A DNA stretch of 7,248 nt from DASULK01 sp036278255 (GCA_036278255.1 DASULK010000186.1:1-7248); one strand, 5' to 3'; counted from the first letter of the stretch, positions 1 to 6,317 are shown. The notes: generated from the letters alone by a model not told the origin. Program-made: numbers and translations.

Positions 1-425
1 TCGCCTTCGCCAAGGCCGCAGCCGAGATGCTGTGGTCCTACGACACCCGCGACACCAGCCGCGAGCAGCAGCTCGCCGGCATGGAGGCGTGGATGACGAC
101 GGAGAGCGAGTACAGCGACTGGGCTTCGGTCTCCGCGCAGATACCCGACCCGACTTTGTGGTCGCGCATGGCCGACCAGGAACAGCACGCCATCGCCACC
201 ATTACCGAGGCCCACTACCCGGCCGCGTTCAAGCAGGCCCTGGCCGAGGACCCTTCCGCGATCACCGAGGCGTACATCTATGCCGTGACCGTCACCGGCA
301 AGCAGACCATCGCCTGGGCCAAGGGCGGCGGCGGTGCGGAGGACCGCTCCATCACCCTCGCCGTGCAGTGCCGGCCCTCGGTCGACTGCTCGCTCGTCGC
401 CATCGCCCCGAACGTCGCGCCCTGA
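1..425 (+). CDS. Partial small protein, possible VirB8/TcpC-like T4SS component (5' end missing)
   Basis: The reading frame is open from the left edge (first full codon at 3) to the TGA at 423-425, so the ATG at 27 is an internal Met and not a convincing start; residues before it (AFAKAAAE) continue the same helix. The visible 140 or so residues form a compact alpha/beta domain: an N-terminal helix with WSYDTRD, an aromatic-rich middle (WASVSAQIPDPTLWSRM), then strands ending in TLAVQCRPSVDCSLVAIAP, where the two Cys could form a disulfide if the domain is outside the membrane. Any signal or membrane anchor would lie off the window. It ends 15 nt before a TrbL/VirB6-like gene and is probably co-transcribed with it. 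The position and helix-then-sheet pattern suggest the NTF2-like fold of VirB8/TcpC proteins, which scaffold the inner-membrane T4SS complex. That assignment is inference; a lineage-specific hypothetical protein is the alternative. Confidence 0.85.
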   Translation, partial: AFAKAAAEMLWSYDTRDTSREQQLAGMEAWMTTESEYSDWASVSAQIPDPTLWSRMADQEQHAIATITEAHYPAAFKQALAEDPSAITEAYIYAVTVTGKQTIAWAKGGGGAEDRSITLAVQCRPSVDCSLVAIAPNVAP

Positions 426-430
426 CCGAG

Positions 431-435
431 AGGAG
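431..435 (+). promoter_or_regulatory. Ribosome binding site of the TrbL-like gene
   Basis: AGGAG lies 5 nt before the ATG at 441, inside the 15-nt gap after the preceding stop. It fixes the start of the membrane-protein gene. Confidence 0.8.
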
Positions 436-440
436 TCCTC

Positions 441-1832
441 ATGGGGTTCTGTGATCTCCCCCTCGCGGACAAGGTCTGCGCGGTCGGCGAAGCCGTGGAT
501 TTCGCCTCCGACCCGGGCAAGGCGATCGGCGACTGGATGGCCCGGAGCGCCGGCGAACTCGCCGCCGCCTCGGCCGACCTCGCGGCCAGGGCGGTCGACT
601 CCACCACCCGCGTCGATCTCAACGCGACCTGGTTCCGCGACAACTACGAGACGATCCTTCCGATCGCCCTGGTCGTTCTGGTGGCCACGTTCTGCGCCCA
701 GCTCGTCCGTGCCGCGATCCGACGCGACGGCCAGGCCCTGGCGCAGGCGTTCACCGGCACGGCCTCCGGTGTGCTCTTCGCGTTCGCCGCCATCTCCCTG
801 ACCACCGTCGCGATCGAAGTGGTCGACGCGCTGTCCGCCGGCCTGCTCAAAACCGCGAACCTGGACATCGAGTCCGCGGTCCGCCGCATCGTCAAGGTCG
901 GACAGCTCGGCGCCGTCAGCAGCCTGGGCTGGCTCGTGATGGTGCTCGCCGCGCTCGGAGCCGCCATCGGGGCACTCCTCTACTGGTGCGTGATGATGGT
1001 CCGCAAGGTCGGCATCCTGGTCATGGTCACGCTGGCCGCGTTCGCCGGGGCCGGCGGCGGCTGGGAGGTCGCACGCCGGTGGCGCAAGGGCTGGATCGAG
1101 GCCACCGCCACCCTCGTCGTCTCCAAGCTGCTGATGACGATCATCTTCGTCCTCGGCGTCGCGGCCATGGGCAGGACCGAGGCCGAGGACGGCCTGGCCG
1201 CGCTGGCCGATGTCCTCGCGGGCATCGTGATCATGATCCTGGTGCTGCTCTGCCCCTACGCGACCTTCAAGTTCGTGCACTGGGCGGCCGAAGGGTCCGA
1301 CGGGGAAACGTTGCACCGTGCCGGCGGCGCCGGTGCGCAGCTCGCCAAGCAGCACGCCGAGCGCGCCGGGAGAAAGGCGGCCGCGATGGCGGCCACCGCC
1401 GGAACCGGTGGTACGGCAGCCGGAGCGGGCGCGGGAGCCGGGGCCGCTCCGCAGGGGCCGGACTCGATCCCAGGGAGTGGCGGGTTTCCCGGCGACATCG
1501 CCCCCGGCCCGAGCGGTGGAAGCGTCGGCCGGAACGGGGCGCAAAACCCCCCGACAGGCGCTTCGCCCGGAGGGGACAGCGTCAAGTCCGGGTTGGAGAA
1601 GGCCGTACAGCCTGCGCCGACCAGTGTCTCCGAAGACACCAGCGGTCGGGCGGGCGGCAGCCCGGGTACGGGCGGCTCCGGGGCGGGTGCCGCAGCCGGC
1701 CAGGTCGGCGGCTGGCAGTCCGCGCCGCCGACCACGACTCCGCCGCCCCAGGGCGCACCACCGTCCTCCAGCAACCAGACCGTCGGGACCAGCGGCACGG
1801 CCTCTCCGCCTCCGCCCCCGACCGGCCTCTGA
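441..1832 (+). CDS. TrbL/VirB6-like polytopic membrane protein (SCO6881-family type)
   Basis: A 463-residue integral membrane protein starting at ATG 441 behind AGGAG. Residues 1-65 are soluble and carry an early Cys pair (CDLP at 4-7, C13). About six hydrophobic segments follow, near 71-90, 104-126, 161-185, 188-205, 223-243 and 255-275, with basic loops such as RAAIRR and ARRWRKGW. After residue 285 the chain is low-complexity Gly/Ala/Ser/Pro to the end, finishing in SPPPPPTGL. Five to six helices followed by a flexible tail is the plan of TrbL/VirB6 subunits, which form the membrane channel of type IV secretion systems. The neighbours (a SCO6880-type protein and a VirB4 ATPase) support that role, and the SCO6881 label rests on memory of this conserved Streptomyces gene order. 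The tail probably extends to the cell-wall side or cytoplasm as a linker; its orientation cannot be read from sequence. Confidence is high for a membrane protein of this system and moderate for the exact family. Confidence 0.85.
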   Translation: MGFCDLPLADKVCAVGEAVDFASDPGKAIGDWMARSAGELAAASADLAARAVDSTTRVDLNATWFRDNYETILPIALVVLVATFCAQLVRAAIRRDGQALAQAFTGTASGVLFAFAAISLTTVAIEVVDALSAGLLKTANLDIESAVRRIVKVGQLGAVSSLGWLVMVLAALGAAIGALLYWCVMMVRKVGILVMVTLAAFAGAGGGWEVARRWRKGWIEATATLVVSKLLMTIIFVLGVAAMGRTEAEDGLAALADVLAGIVIMILVLLCPYATFKFVHWAAEGSDGETLHRAGGAGAQLAKQHAERAGRKAAAMAATAGTGGTAAGAGAGAGAAPQGPDSIPGSGGFPGDIAPGPSGGSVGRNGAQNPPTGASPGGDSVKSGLEKAVQPAPTSVSEDTSGRAGGSPGTGGSGAGAAAGQVGGWQSAPPTTTPPPQGAPPSSSNQTVGTSGTASPPPPPTGL

Positions 1833-1913
1833 CCCTCCGCCCGATCCCCAGAAGCGGGACCCACCACGTCTCGTCTCTGGGATCCCGCCCGCGCGCCTTC
1901 AGGACCAGCCCCT
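1833..1913 (+). other. 81-bp intergenic gap with an imperfect stem-loop at 1854-1888
   Basis: Left arm GCGGGACCCA (1854-1863) pairs with TGGG-A-TCCCGC (1878-1888), with one bulged A at 1882 and a 14-nt loop. No T-run follows, so this is not a canonical intrinsic terminator. It could be an mRNA stability or attenuation element between the membrane-protein gene and the SCO6880-type gene. The SD of the next gene (AGGA, 1901-1904) begins 12 nt after it. No promoter motif is convincing here. Confidence 0.45.
1901..1904 (+). promoter_or_regulatory. Ribosome binding site deciding a TTG start
   Basis: AGGA lies 9 nt before the TTG at 1914. No ATG, GTG or TTG occurs in frame upstream, and a later start would remove the basic stretch before the first membrane helix, so TTG 1914 is preferred. 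Confidence 0.6.
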
Positions 1914-3386
1914 TTGTCTGATCTCCCCGTTGCCCCGGTCACGGTGAAATTCCCCCACCGGTCCCGTCGCGGCATCCTCCTCGGCCTCTCCCTCCCGCAA
2001 CTCGTTCTCGTCTCGGCAGCGCTGGCCCTGCTGCTGATGACGGTCGTCTCCACCGGACTGCTCGGTGCCATCGCCCTGACCCCACTGTGGGCGGCCGTCG
2101 CCGCGCTGGTGCTGATTCGACGACACGGCCGCTCCCTGATCGACTGGGCACCGATCGTCATCCGCTCCGCCAACCGTCGCCGTACCGGGCAGACCCTCTG
2201 GCTGGCCCGGCCGGTCACCCGGCCTCGGCAGGACGGCGTCCTCCACCTGCCCGGCACAGTTGCCTCGCTCAAGGTCGTCACCCCCGGCGACTCCGCCAAC
2301 GGTGCCGCCGCCGTCCACGACCCGCACCAGCAGACCCTCACCGCCGTCGCCCGCGTCACGTCCCGCGCGTTCGCCCTGCTCGACCCCTCAACGCAGAACC
2401 ACAACGTCAACGGCTGGGGACGGGCTCTGGCCGGCATCGCCCGTACCGGCCACGTCGCCACCGTGCAGGTCCTGGAACGGACCGTCCCCGACTCCGGTGA
2501 CACCCTCACCCGCCACTGGACTCAGAACGGCCAGCCCCACACCCCCGTCGCCGGGCAGATCTACTCCGAACTGGTCGCCTCCGCCGGGCCCGCAGCCGCG
2601 CCGCACGAGACCTACCTCGCCCTCTCCCTCGACCTCAGGGCCGCCAAGCGCCTCATCAGCCAGGCCGGCGGCGGACTCCCGGGTGCGTTCACCGTCATGC
2701 AGCAGACCACCGCCTCCATCGCCCAGGCCGCCCGTAACGCCGGCCTGATGGTGACCGGCTGGCTGTCCGCCCGGGAAATCGCCGCCGTCATCCGCACCGC
2801 CTACGACCCCAAGGCCCTTGCCGCACTGCAGCAGTGGTCCGAGAGCGGCCGTGCCGAAGCCGACCCTGTCGCCGCCGGCCCCGTCGTCCAGGTCGAGGAG
2901 TACGACCGGCTCGCCACCGACACCGCTCGCCACGCCACGTACTGGGTGGAGAACTGGCCGCGCACCGAAATGGGCGCCGGGTTCCTGCACGGAATCATGT
3001 TTACGGCCGGGGTCCGCCGCAGCCTCTCCCTCATCTACGTGCCCCAGGGGCTCGAGTCCGCGCTGCGTGACGTCCAGCGCAAGAAGGCCGCGATCATCGC
3101 CGACGCCAACGAACGGGCCCGCCGCGGCCAGGTCGACTCCGAGGAAGACTCCGTCGAGTACGCCGACGTCAAACAGCGCGAACGCCAGCTGATTGCCGGA
3201 CACGCCGACGTCGCCCTGACCGGCCTGGTCACCGTCACCGCCGAGACCGACGCCCTCCTCGACGCCGCCTGTGCGCAGATCGAGACCGCCGCCGTCACCG
3301 CCGGCGTCGACCTGCGCCGCCTCAACTACCAGCAGCCTGACGCCTTCACGCTGGCCGCGCTGCCTCTCGCACGCACCGCCCTGTGA
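1914..3386 (+). CDS. SCO6880-family membrane protein, PrgI-like N-terminus with VirB4 N-domain-like body
   Basis: A 490-residue protein starting at TTG 1914. A short basic N-terminus (VKFPHRSRRG, 11-20) precedes two hydrophobic helices near 22-46 and 48-68, a pair resembling PrgI/VirB3-type proteins. The remainder is a large soluble domain with no Walker motifs. Its later part, with the helix near 380-410, ETDALLDAACAQIETAAVTAG near 444-464 and the ending YQQPDAFTLAALPL, resembles the N-terminal non-ATPase region of VirB4/TraC proteins. I therefore read it as a membrane-anchored VirB3/VirB4-N fusion that would work with the separate ATPase encoded at 3925. NCBI-style annotation calls such Streptomyces proteins SCO6880 family; that naming is from memory of the family. 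The domain equivalence is inference. The gene ends with TGA at 3384-3386 and the next gene starts 55 nt later. Confidence 0.85.
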   Translation: MSDLPVAPVTVKFPHRSRRGILLGLSLPQLVLVSAALALLLMTVVSTGLLGAIALTPLWAAVAALVLIRRHGRSLIDWAPIVIRSANRRRTGQTLWLARPVTRPRQDGVLHLPGTVASLKVVTPGDSANGAAAVHDPHQQTLTAVARVTSRAFALLDPSTQNHNVNGWGRALAGIARTGHVATVQVLERTVPDSGDTLTRHWTQNGQPHTPVAGQIYSELVASAGPAAAPHETYLALSLDLRAAKRLISQAGGGLPGAFTVMQQTTASIAQAARNAGLMVTGWLSAREIAAVIRTAYDPKALAALQQWSESGRAEADPVAAGPVVQVEEYDRLATDTARHATYWVENWPRTEMGAGFLHGIMFTAGVRRSLSLIYVPQGLESALRDVQRKKAAIIADANERARRGQVDSEEDSVEYADVKQRERQLIAGHADVALTGLVTVTAETDALLDAACAQIETAAVTAGVDLRRLNYQQPDAFTLAALPLARTAL

Positions 3387-3406
3387 GCACATCCCTCACA
3401 GAACGC

Positions 3407-3428
3407 CCTGTCCCGCCACGGCGACAGG
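3407..3428 (+). promoter_or_regulatory. Stem-loop abutting the Shine-Dalgarno of the 151-aa gene
   Basis: CCTGTC (3407-3412) is complementary to GACAGG (3423-3428), with a further GC/GC pairing possible inside. The right arm includes the first AGG of the purine-rich AGGAAGGA (3426-3433), so folding would partly mask the ribosome site of the gene starting at 3441. A role in tuning translation is inference. Confidence 0.4.
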
Positions 3429-3433
3429 AAGGA
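3429..3433 (+). promoter_or_regulatory. Ribosome binding site deciding a TTG start
   Basis: AAGGA (part of AGGAAGGA) lies 7 nt before TTG 3441. The in-frame ATG at 3453 would be 19 nt away, too far, so TTG 3441 is the better start. Confidence 0.65.
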
Positions 3434-3440
3434 ACACACT

Positions 3441-3896
3441 TTGACCTCTCGTATGCGTCCGGCCGAGGCGCACCCCTACCTCCGGGCCGCCACCGCCGGC
3501 GTCCGCCATCACACCCGAGCCCTGACACGCCCAGCGCTCACCGCTTCGACGGCAGTAGACCGCGTGCACCTCGACGTGCTCCACGCTCACCTGACCGCCC
3601 TGCACCAACTCCTCGACCAGCTCGCCGAATCCACCCGGCCACCGCATCCCGCCGCAGGCCGGCACCTCGCCACTGCACAGACCCGGCTGTGGCAAGCCAC
3701 CGCCGAGGTCCACTCAGCCTTCCACGTCCTCCCCGCCGCCTCGGCCGAGGCCACAGAGTGCGCCCCGGAACAGCTTCCGGAAGGACCGCCGGTCCTCACG
3801 ATCTGCCAGCGCCACTTGGCCGCCGGACACATCGTCCGCCGCAAGACCACCCCTACCGACCTCAGCCGCCCGCACACCACCGCATGCGCGCGATGA
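3441..3896 (+). CDS. Small His-rich helical protein of unknown function within the T4SS cluster
   Basis: A 151-residue protein starting at TTG 3441 and ending at TGA 3894-3896. I do not recognise a family. Residues 37-65 and 75-97 look like two long amphipathic helices (for example DVLHAHLTALHQLLDQLAES), followed by a proline-containing, basic C-terminus. Histidine is unusually common (14 of 151), and Cys occur at 107, 122 and 149. There is no signal peptide or membrane helix, so it is probably cytoplasmic. It sits between the SCO6880-type protein and the VirB4-like ATPase, which are predicted to act together, so an adaptor or regulatory role for that pair is plausible but inferred. The overlapping frame starting at GTG 3383 gives an Arg/Pro-rich product and is rejected as a shadow. 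Confidence 0.75.
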   Translation: MTSRMRPAEAHPYLRAATAGVRHHTRALTRPALTASTAVDRVHLDVLHAHLTALHQLLDQLAESTRPPHPAAGRHLATAQTRLWQATAEVHSAFHVLPAASAEATECAPEQLPEGPPVLTICQRHLAAGHIVRRKTTPTDLSRPHTTACAR

Positions 3897-3928
3897 GCAC
3901 CCCTCGCCGAACGGAGGGCCTCCCATGA
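3893..3928 (+). CDS. Possible 11-codon coupling ORF between the 151-aa gene and the ATPase gene
   Basis: ATG 3893 overlaps the previous stop as ATGA, and this frame reads MSTPRRTEGLP before a TGA at 3926-3928 that overlaps the ATPase start as a second ATGA at 3925. Ribosomes leaving the upstream gene could therefore be passed through the mini-ORF to the ATPase start. There is no clear SD just before 3893, so initiation would depend on coupling. It may be chance; translation is unproven. Confidence 0.3.
   Translation: MSTPRRTEGLP
3913..3918 (+). promoter_or_regulatory. Ribosome binding site of the VirB4-like ATPase gene
   Basis: GGAGGG lies 6 nt before ATG 3925. The strong SD inside the mini-ORF means the ATPase gene can also initiate independently. 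Confidence 0.8.
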
Positions 3929-5439
3929 GCCACCGGCCCACCCAACGCACCCGACGCGCCTCCGCATCCCCGCTGTTCACCCCACACGGCACCGACCGGG
4001 CCAGCCGCAAGGCAGCTCGCCGTCAGCTCGCCGAAGCCGCCGCCAAGGCCCGAGCCGAAGCGACCGCCCAACCCGCAGGCACCGCTCCCGCCGAGCAGGA
4101 AGCAGCCGCCCCCCTCTACCCGCCGAACGGGCGCCCCGGACCTGCCTCCGCCCGCGGCAACCGGCTGCGGCTGCCGGCCCACCGCATGACCACCGCCATC
4201 GCAGCCGGTGCGTACCCGTTCCTCGCCGAAGGCGGGCTCGGCGCAGAGGGCATCTACATCGGCCGCGACGTCCACGCCGAAGCAAGCTTCGTCTTCGACC
4301 CGTTCGCCCTGTACGGGAAGGTCGAGGGCTTCACCAATCCGAACGTGCTGTTGGCCGGGGTCATCGGACAGGGCAAGAGCGCGCTGGCCAAGAGCTTCGC
4401 GCTCCGCTCCGTCGCCTTCAGCTACCGCGTCTACGTGCCCTGCGATCCCAAGGGCGAGTGGACGCCCGTGGCCGCCGCGCTCGGCGGCACGTCCGTCGCG
4501 CTCGGTCCCGGACTTCCCGGCAGGCTGAACCCGCTGGACGCCGCGCCACGCCCCGCCTCCATCTCGGAGTCGGACTGGGCCGGGGAGATCCGCAAGCGCC
4601 GGCTGCTCCTGCTCGGTTCCCTGGCCCGCACCGTCCTCGGCCGGGACCTGCTCCCGATGGAGCACACCGCCCTGGACGTCGCCCTCGACGCCGCCGTCAC
4701 CCACGCTGCTGACACAGGCCGGACACCGCTCCTCGGCGACGTCGCCGCCGCCCTCAACAACCCCGACCAGCTCGACGAGGCCGCCGGCCCCATGTCCGGA
4801 CGGCTCGGAGAGTCGGCCCGCGACCTCGCTCACGCCATGCGCCGACTCGTCCACGGCGACCTGGCGGGCATGTTCGACGCCCCCAGTACGGTCGCCTTCG
4901 ACCCCAACAGCCCGATGCTCACCATCGACCTCTCGCGGCTGGGCGGATCCGGCGACGACACCGCCCTCGTCCTCGCCATGACCTGCGCCTCCGCCTGGAT
5001 GGAATCCGCCCTCACCGACCCGCGCGGCGGCCGGCGCTGGATCGTCTACGACGAAGCCTGGCGCCTCATGCGGCACCCGGGCCTGCTCCAGCGCATGCAG
5101 GCCCAGTGGAAACTTTCCCGCGGCCTGGGCATCGCCAACCTGATGGTCATCCACCGGCTGTCCGACCTGCTCACCGCCGGCGACGCCGGATCACAGGGCC
5201 GCGCCCTGGCCGAAGGACTCCTCGCCGACTGCTCCACCCGGATCATCTACCGCCAGGAGACCGACCAGCTCCACGCCGCATCCGCCCTCCTCGGTCTCAC
5301 CTCCGTCGAAGCCGAAGCCATCGCCCACCTCAACCGCGGGCGCGGCCTGTGGAAGGTCGCCGGCCGGAGCTTCATCGTCCAACACCTCCTCCACACCCAC
5401 GAGCTGGCCCTCTTCGACACGGACGCCCGCATGCACTGA
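3925..5439 (+). CDS. VirB4/TraC-type conjugation/secretion ATPase (ATPase domain only)
   Basis: A 504-residue ATP-binding protein. Residues 1-85 are Ala/Arg-rich, with a likely charged helix at about 25-60 and a proline-rich linker, and replace the usual VirB4 N-domain. Walker A is GVIGQGKS (145-152). The VirB4 signatures DPKGEW (174-179), LGG (186-188) and RLNPLD (200-205) follow. Walker B is WIVYDEAW (372-379) with D376 and catalytic E377. The post-Walker-B part contains IHRLSDLL (409-416) and STRIIYRQ (437-444), then a helical C-terminus ending in ALFDTDARMH. VirB4 proteins are hexameric cytoplasmic motors that energise type IV secretion and pilus or channel assembly. Typical VirB4 proteins are about 600-850 residues with an N-terminal domain; this one lacks it, consistent with that region being supplied by the protein encoded at 1914. 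A VirD4/TraB coupling protein is less likely given DPKGEW, RLNPLD and the YDEAW box. Confidence 0.93.
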   Translation: MSHRPTQRTRRASASPLFTPHGTDRASRKAARRQLAEAAAKARAEATAQPAGTAPAEQEAAAPLYPPNGRPGPASARGNRLRLPAHRMTTAIAAGAYPFLAEGGLGAEGIYIGRDVHAEASFVFDPFALYGKVEGFTNPNVLLAGVIGQGKSALAKSFALRSVAFSYRVYVPCDPKGEWTPVAAALGGTSVALGPGLPGRLNPLDAAPRPASISESDWAGEIRKRRLLLLGSLARTVLGRDLLPMEHTALDVALDAAVTHAADTGRTPLLGDVAAALNNPDQLDEAAGPMSGRLGESARDLAHAMRRLVHGDLAGMFDAPSTVAFDPNSPMLTIDLSRLGGSGDDTALVLAMTCASAWMESALTDPRGGRRWIVYDEAWRLMRHPGLLQRMQAQWKLSRGLGIANLMVIHRLSDLLTAGDAGSQGRALAEGLLADCSTRIIYRQETDQLHAASALLGLTSVEAEAIAHLNRGRGLWKVAGRSFIVQHLLHTHELALFDTDARMH

Positions 5440-5552
5440 AACGTCAGGGCGTTCACGAACACCGATCCGCGCTCTCGGCCGCTCCCCTACCCCGCACCGC
5501 TGACGGTTCCCGCCCTGGCCGATCACGGCCCCTCTACCTCCAGGAGGCCCAC
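5440..5552 (+). other. 113-bp intergenic region, probably non-coding leader
   Basis: The frame of the downstream gene is open here but has markedly lower third-position G/C (about two thirds by eye) and a non-protein-like translation, so I treat it as untranslated. It holds a small GGCCG-ATCA-CGGCC hairpin (5517-5530) and the SD at 5542-5547. I see no convincing -10/-35 pair, although it is the longest gap in the window and the most likely place for an internal promoter. Confidence 0.5.
5542..5547 (+). promoter_or_regulatory. Strong ribosome binding site pointing to a CTG start
   Basis: AGGAGG, a full consensus SD, lies 5 nt before CTG 5553. No ATG, GTG or TTG lies at a suitable distance in the downstream frame, so this site is the main evidence for the unusual start. 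Confidence 0.7.
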
Positions 5553-6317
5553 CTGTATCCGAGCCGCGCCAGTGCCTTCGCCACAGCACTCGCACCCCAT
5601 CTGCCCGAAGGGTGGTGCCGCAAGTACATCGGATTCCGACTCCCCAGCGACCCTCATATAGCCGACCGGGTCTGGGACCGCGGCCCGACCCATTGGGCCC
5701 TGCTCGACTGGCCCGACGCCTGTACGGGCTTCGTCGGAGGACCAGACGGCGAGGAGCTCTGTGTGCTGGAGCGCCCCCGCCACCCCCGTCAGTACCTGGT
5801 GGCTCCCCTGCAGCCCGCAGGGTTCTTGCCACACCACTTCAGGGGCGTCGACGAGCCCACCGGAATCGCGGTCCCCGACGATCCGGTCCGCGCCGCAGCC
5901 GCCGTCAGCCGGCGGGTCCTGCCCCGGCTCCGGGATGCCCTGGCAGCCGTACGGCACAACGCAGCCGTACAGCCCGAGCCGCCCCACCGGCCTCCGCCGC
6001 CACAGGTGGCGCGCGTCGTCACCCTGACCTGGTACGAGGACGGCGCCCTCGGCACGCCGTACAAAAGCGTCCCCGAGGACGCCCGCACGGACCTGTACGG
6101 GCTCGGCTTCCAGTACCACCCCCACCAGGCCGCGTTCCTGCTTCCCGCCGCGTACGGCGAGGACGGCCGCGACCTGCGCCTGCGAGCGCTGGTCCACCAG
6201 CTCGCCCAGAAGGGCATCGGCGTGAACCTCCGCCACACCCCACCACCGACCACTGCAGTCCCGCGCCCGGCCGTCCCCATACCCACCGGCCCTTCGGTGA
6301 CTGCCCACCGCCGGTGA
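5553..6317 (+). CDS. Protein of unknown function, 254 aa, probable CTG start
   Basis: The frame ends with TGA 6315-6317. Its best start is CTG 5553, 5 nt after AGGAGG; the product begins (M)YPSRASAF. Earlier in-frame starts lie inside the ATPase gene (ATG 5106) and would give an Arg/Pro-rich shadow sequence, and the CTG overlapping the ATPase stop (5436) has no SD. I do not recognise the family. Residues 1-130 are aromatic-rich (GWCRKYIGF, DRVWDRGPTHWALLDWPD), a Pro-rich linker covers about 139-151, and residues 152-228 form a second module (VTLTWYEDGALGTPY, LYGLGFQYHPHQAAFLLP, LRALVHQLAQKGIG). There is no signal peptide or membrane helix, so it is probably cytoplasmic. The two-module plan and the location after the VirB4-like gene suggest an accessory factor of the same system. 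Function unknown. Confidence 0.7.
   Translation: MYPSRASAFATALAPHLPEGWCRKYIGFRLPSDPHIADRVWDRGPTHWALLDWPDACTGFVGGPDGEELCVLERPRHPRQYLVAPLQPAGFLPHHFRGVDEPTGIAVPDDPVRAAAAVSRRVLPRLRDALAAVRHNAAVQPEPPHRPPPPQVARVVTLTWYEDGALGTPYKSVPEDARTDLYGLGFQYHPHQAAFLLPAAYGEDGRDLRLRALVHQLAQKGIGVNLRHTPPPTTAVPRPAVPIPTGPSVTAHRR

Noticed and set aside
27..425. ATG at 27 as the start of the first gene
   Set aside because: The frame stays open to the window edge with coding-like residues before it and no SD, so the gene is simply truncated at the left.
1400..1460. GC-rich tandem-like repeats encoding GAGAGAG
   Set aside because: Explained by the Gly/Ala low-complexity tail of the membrane protein; no exact DNA repeat unit.
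1256..2509. Long reverse-strand open frame (417 codons)
   Set aside because: Antisense to two well-supported genes; the product is Arg/Pro/Gly-rich without domains, as expected of high-GC shadow frames.
3383..3928. Forward frame starting at GTG overlapping the SCO6880-type stop
   Set aside because: The product is Arg/Pro-rich and non-protein-like, and no SD suits it. The +1 neighbour frame (3441-3896) has better codon usage and an SD. Only its last 11 codons (3893-3928) are kept, as a possible coupling ORF.
3862..5154. Long reverse-strand open frame (430 codons)
   Set aside because: Lies opposite the VirB4-like ATPase, which has unmistakable motifs; the Gly/Val-rich composition is a mirror of its codons.
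5106..5552. Upstream extension of the 254-aa gene to ATG 5106
   Set aside because: This part overlaps the ATPase gene in another frame, reads as Arg/Pro-rich shadow, and the true SD is at 5542.
5943..5970. 10-bp direct repeat GCAGCCGTAC (5943, 5961) and overlapping inverted repeat GTACGGC/GCCGTAC
   Set aside because: It lies within coding sequence with an 18-nt in-frame period encoding the repeated AAV; most likely local duplication or chance rather than a site.
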